DNA of 7,643 nucleotides from Xanthobacteraceae bacterium. Lineage in GTDB: Bacteria > Pseudomonadota > Alphaproteobacteria > Rhizobiales > Xanthobacteraceae. The notes under the pieces are model-generated. The model did not search any database and was not told the origin of the DNA. It saw only the letters and a list, made by a program, of their open reading frames with translations. The stretch lies in NCBI GenBank assembly GCA_030037185.1, contig JASHRR010000194.1, positions 1 through 7,643 on the forward strand, given 5' to 3'. Made by a program: the position numbers and the translations under genes. Positions 6,324 through 7,643 of the stretch are shown here, in pieces. The first letter of the stretch is position 1. Each line of letters starts with the position of its first letter.

Positions 6324-6401
6324 GAATTACAACACCGCGTAATATTCGTAAGTCGAGTATTCGTATCGACGGCCCGTGGTCTTTCATTACCACTACTAAC
6401 C

Positions 6402-6616
6402 ATTACCAATAATCAACGCATTACTGCGAATTAATGCCGATTGCCAGAGGGTCGCAGCACTCACACATGCAGAACCGCCCGCTGGTGGGACCTCAAACTC
6501 TACTTGGTTCGTAACCGAAGTTATAATACCATCCATATTCTAGTGAGGCGTTTCATATTTGTGGAACATTGAGTATGATAACCATTAAATATAGTAATAT
6601 ATTAATTATTGGTAAT
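6402..6616. repeat. 12-bp inverted repeat pair bounding an AT-rich segment
   Basis: ATTACCAATAAT (6402-6413) recurs exactly inverted as ATTATTGGTAAT (6605-6616), leaving 191 bases between. The segment has no coding potential. The pair could be paired operator sites for one regulator, or the ends of a very small non-autonomous element. No flanking target-site duplication is evident. Confidence 0.5.
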
Positions 6617-6742
6617 TTACATCAGTCAGCCGAGCTGGCATGCTATTGTTTGACGTTATAGCCGTATAGCGAATTAGAATTACCATTCCGTAGCAAAAAC
6701 AAGTAGCGTTCAATTTGCAGTGAGATTTGAGGAGAGAGGTGT

Positions 6743-6832
6743 ATGTCACGCGTTGCAGTCTCCCCTGCGGTTGGTTTTTCGCTGCACACGTTTCTACGCA
6801 CGTTAATTCCGGAATGGGCAGCTTTTGCATGA
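6743..6832 (+). CDS. Possible 29-residue ORF with a strong ribosome site
   Basis: An ATG at 6743-6745 preceded by a purine-rich GAGGAGAGAGG stretch opens a 29-codon frame beginning MSRVAVSPAVGFSL and ending IPEWAAFA before TGA at 6830-6832. It lies 57 bases ahead of the start of the repeat-protein gene and could be a small protein or a leader peptide for it. The region is otherwise non-coding and AT-rich, the product has no recognisable motif, and the ribosome site is the only positive evidence. Confidence 0.3.
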   Translation: MSRVAVSPAVGFSLHTFLRTLIPEWAAFA

Positions 6833-6889
6833 CTATATTTTGAGTAACCCTGTGGGATAGCTTGATACTGGAGCCGAGGTGAGGCACAG

Positions 6890-7643
6890 ATGACCAGAAT
6901 GAATGGTCTGATAGGGGAACAATTCGGTCACCTCGTTGTGCGAGAACGGACACCCTACCCCAACAAGCGAGATGCGTATTGGCTTTGCGAATGTGATTGT
7001 GGTGGCAACAAAGAGGCCTCAACCTACAGTCTAAGACGCGGCGCCATCGTCTCCTGCGGCTGCTTGCGGTCGAAGAGCGACAGGTGCAGTGTCGAAGGAT
7101 GCACTACCAAGCCGCGTTGTAAAGGTTTGTGCCTCAAGCACTACCAACGGGCTCGCCGTTACGACGGCGATACCACCGACAGACCTCGGATAAAGATATG
7201 CACAATCGAAGGATGCGGCGGCAAGGTTGACGCAAAAGGCTTGTGCCGCAAGCACTACCAGCGGGCCCGCCGCCGCGATAGAACCGCGTCCGACAAACCG
7301 CGGATAGCGCGGACTTGCAGCGTCGAAGGATGCGGTGGCAAGGCGACGAGGCTCGGCTTGTGCAACAAGCACTACATTCGGGCGCGGAAGCACAATGGCG
7401 ATACCTCCGACAGACCTCGGATAACCATATGCACAATCGAAGGATGCGGTGGCAAGGCCCGAACAAAAGGCTTGTGCCCGAAGCATTACATGCGGGCTCT
7501 CCGCCATAGAAAGACATCCGACAGACCACTGATCGTGCGGACCTGCAGCGTAGAAGGATGCGGTGGTAAGGCCATCAAGCGCGGCTTGTGCAACAAGCAC
7601 TACCTTCGGGCGCGGAGGCACAATGGTGACACCTCCGACCGAC
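6890..7643 (+). CDS. Zinc-ribbon plus tandem C-x4-C-x9-C-x2-H repeat protein (3' end outside the window)
   Basis: The frame opens at the ATG at 6890-6892, with GAGG five bases ahead, and runs without a stop for 251 codons to the window edge. Residues 8-59 form a domain common in phage HNH-associated and hypothetical proteins: IGEQFGHLVVRER, then YWLCECDCGG (30-39), LRRG, and SCGCL (55-59), with C33, C35, C37, C56 and C58 as likely zinc ligands. Five modules follow, starting at C66, C104, C143, C181 and C219, each with the pattern C-x4-C-x9-C-x2-H in the form C-[ST]-[VI]-EGC ... GLC-x-KHY-x-RA, and each joined by a basic linker, usually with [ST]-D-[RK]-P. The motif spacing fits one zinc per module. 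High Arg/Lys content suggests nucleic-acid binding. An HNH nuclease or other effector could lie in the missing C-terminus. WRKY19-type plant zinc fingers share a similar spacing, which may be convergent. Function is not established. Confidence 0.88.
   Translation, partial: MTRMNGLIGEQFGHLVVRERTPYPNKRDAYWLCECDCGGNKEASTYSLRRGAIVSCGCLRSKSDRCSVEGCTTKPRCKGLCLKHYQRARRYDGDTTDRPRIKICTIEGCGGKVDAKGLCRKHYQRARRRDRTASDKPRIARTCSVEGCGGKATRLGLCNKHYIRARKHNGDTSDRPRITICTIEGCGGKARTKGLCPKHYMRALRHRKTSDRPLIVRTCSVEGCGGKAIKRGLCNKHYLRARRHNGDTSDR
7085..7643 (+). repeat. Tandem 114-117 bp coding repeats in alternating A-B order
   Basis: Units start at 7085, 7199, 7316, 7430 and 7544 (the last is cut by the window edge), with lengths 114, 117, 114 and 114. 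Units 1, 3 and 5 begin TGCAG[CT]GT; units 2 and 4 begin TGCACAATC. Units 3 and 5 also share AACAAGCACTAC and a GCGCGGA-GCACAATGG stretch, while 2 and 4 share CAAAAGGCTTGTGCC. The alternation implies that a two-module block of about 230 bp was duplicated. All lengths are multiples of three, so the frame is kept. Confidence 0.9.

Larger units (their letters stand above)
6245..6889. other. Divergent AT-rich intergenic region
   Basis: This 645-base region separates the leftward secreted-protein gene from the rightward repeat-protein gene. Its centre is strikingly AT-rich: only 25 of the 100 bases 6521-6620 are G or C, unlike the GC-rich genes on both sides. It contains a TATAAT-like box for the leftward gene, a 12-bp inverted repeat pair, direct repeats of CATTACCA (6385-6392 and 6401-6408), and a possible short ORF (6743-6832). 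A leftward open frame (6606-7022) crosses it but starts antisense inside the repeat gene and has no recognisable motif. Confidence 0.6.

Noticed and set aside
6606..7022. Leftward open frame of 138 codons
   Set aside because: It starts antisense inside the repeat gene, runs through AT-rich intergenic DNA, has odd composition (many Cys, His, Asn) and no family motif.
7031..7621. Long leftward open frame of 196 codons
   Set aside because: It is the antisense of the tandem repeats. Its own apparent repetition (AQAFC, TASFD) merely mirrors the coding repeats, and it has no ribosome site.
7085..7643. Regular repeats that might be taken for a CRISPR array
   Set aside because: The units are 114-117 bp, differ throughout, keep an open reading frame and encode zinc-ligand modules; there are no short identical repeats with unique spacers.

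Overview
The window looks like accessory DNA from an alphaproteobacterium of the Bradyrhizobium/Nitrobacteraceae type. This is inferred from GC-rich coding sequence, AGGAG-type ribosome binding sites, and protein families I associate with rhizobia: an MlaA of alphaproteobacterial type, DUF6152, a CtpA fragment with the 'LFGDVFE..R..YV..PDD' start, and a short one-TM protein with a proline-rich tail ending in PAKNP. No rRNA, tRNA, CRISPR array or recognisable insertion sequence was found.

From the left edge to 6244 every supported gene reads leftward (minus strand). In order along the coordinates: a doubtful partial gene at the left edge (1-83); a small exported protein (189-707); the outer-membrane lipid-transport protein MlaA (796-1590); a 52-codon AzoR-like azoreductase remnant running in frame into mlaA (1588-1746); a CtpA remnant keeping only the N-terminal and PDZ parts (1809-2273), with an in-frame stop separating it from a well-formed signal peptide (2280-2396); a DUF6152 protein split by an apparent one-base deletion (2507-2919); a membrane-anchored coiled-coil protein (3404-3946); about 830 bases without a convincing gene (3947-4780); and a large secreted, cysteine-rich, beta-propeller-like protein (4781-6244). 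Most of the recognisable proteins act in or beyond the inner membrane. The stretch 1590-2919 looks like a patch of gene decay in which only mlaA is clearly intact.

From 6245 to 6889 there is a 645-base divergent intergenic region, AT-rich in its centre (25 GC in the 100 bases 6521-6620). It contains a 12-bp inverted repeat pair about 190 bp apart and a possible 29-codon ORF.

From 6890 to the right edge a rightward gene is open past the end of the window. It encodes a phage-type N-terminal zinc-ribbon-like domain followed by at least five tandem Cys-x4-Cys-x9-Cys-x2-His modules of 38-39 residues, in two alternating versions (A-B-A-B-A). This is the most unusual item here: a basic, modular, probably zinc- and nucleic-acid-binding repeat protein whose C-terminus and partners lie outside the window. 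No metabolic pathway links the genes. The leftward set appears to be envelope genes and decay products, and the rightward gene looks like a separate, possibly phage-derived, arrival.
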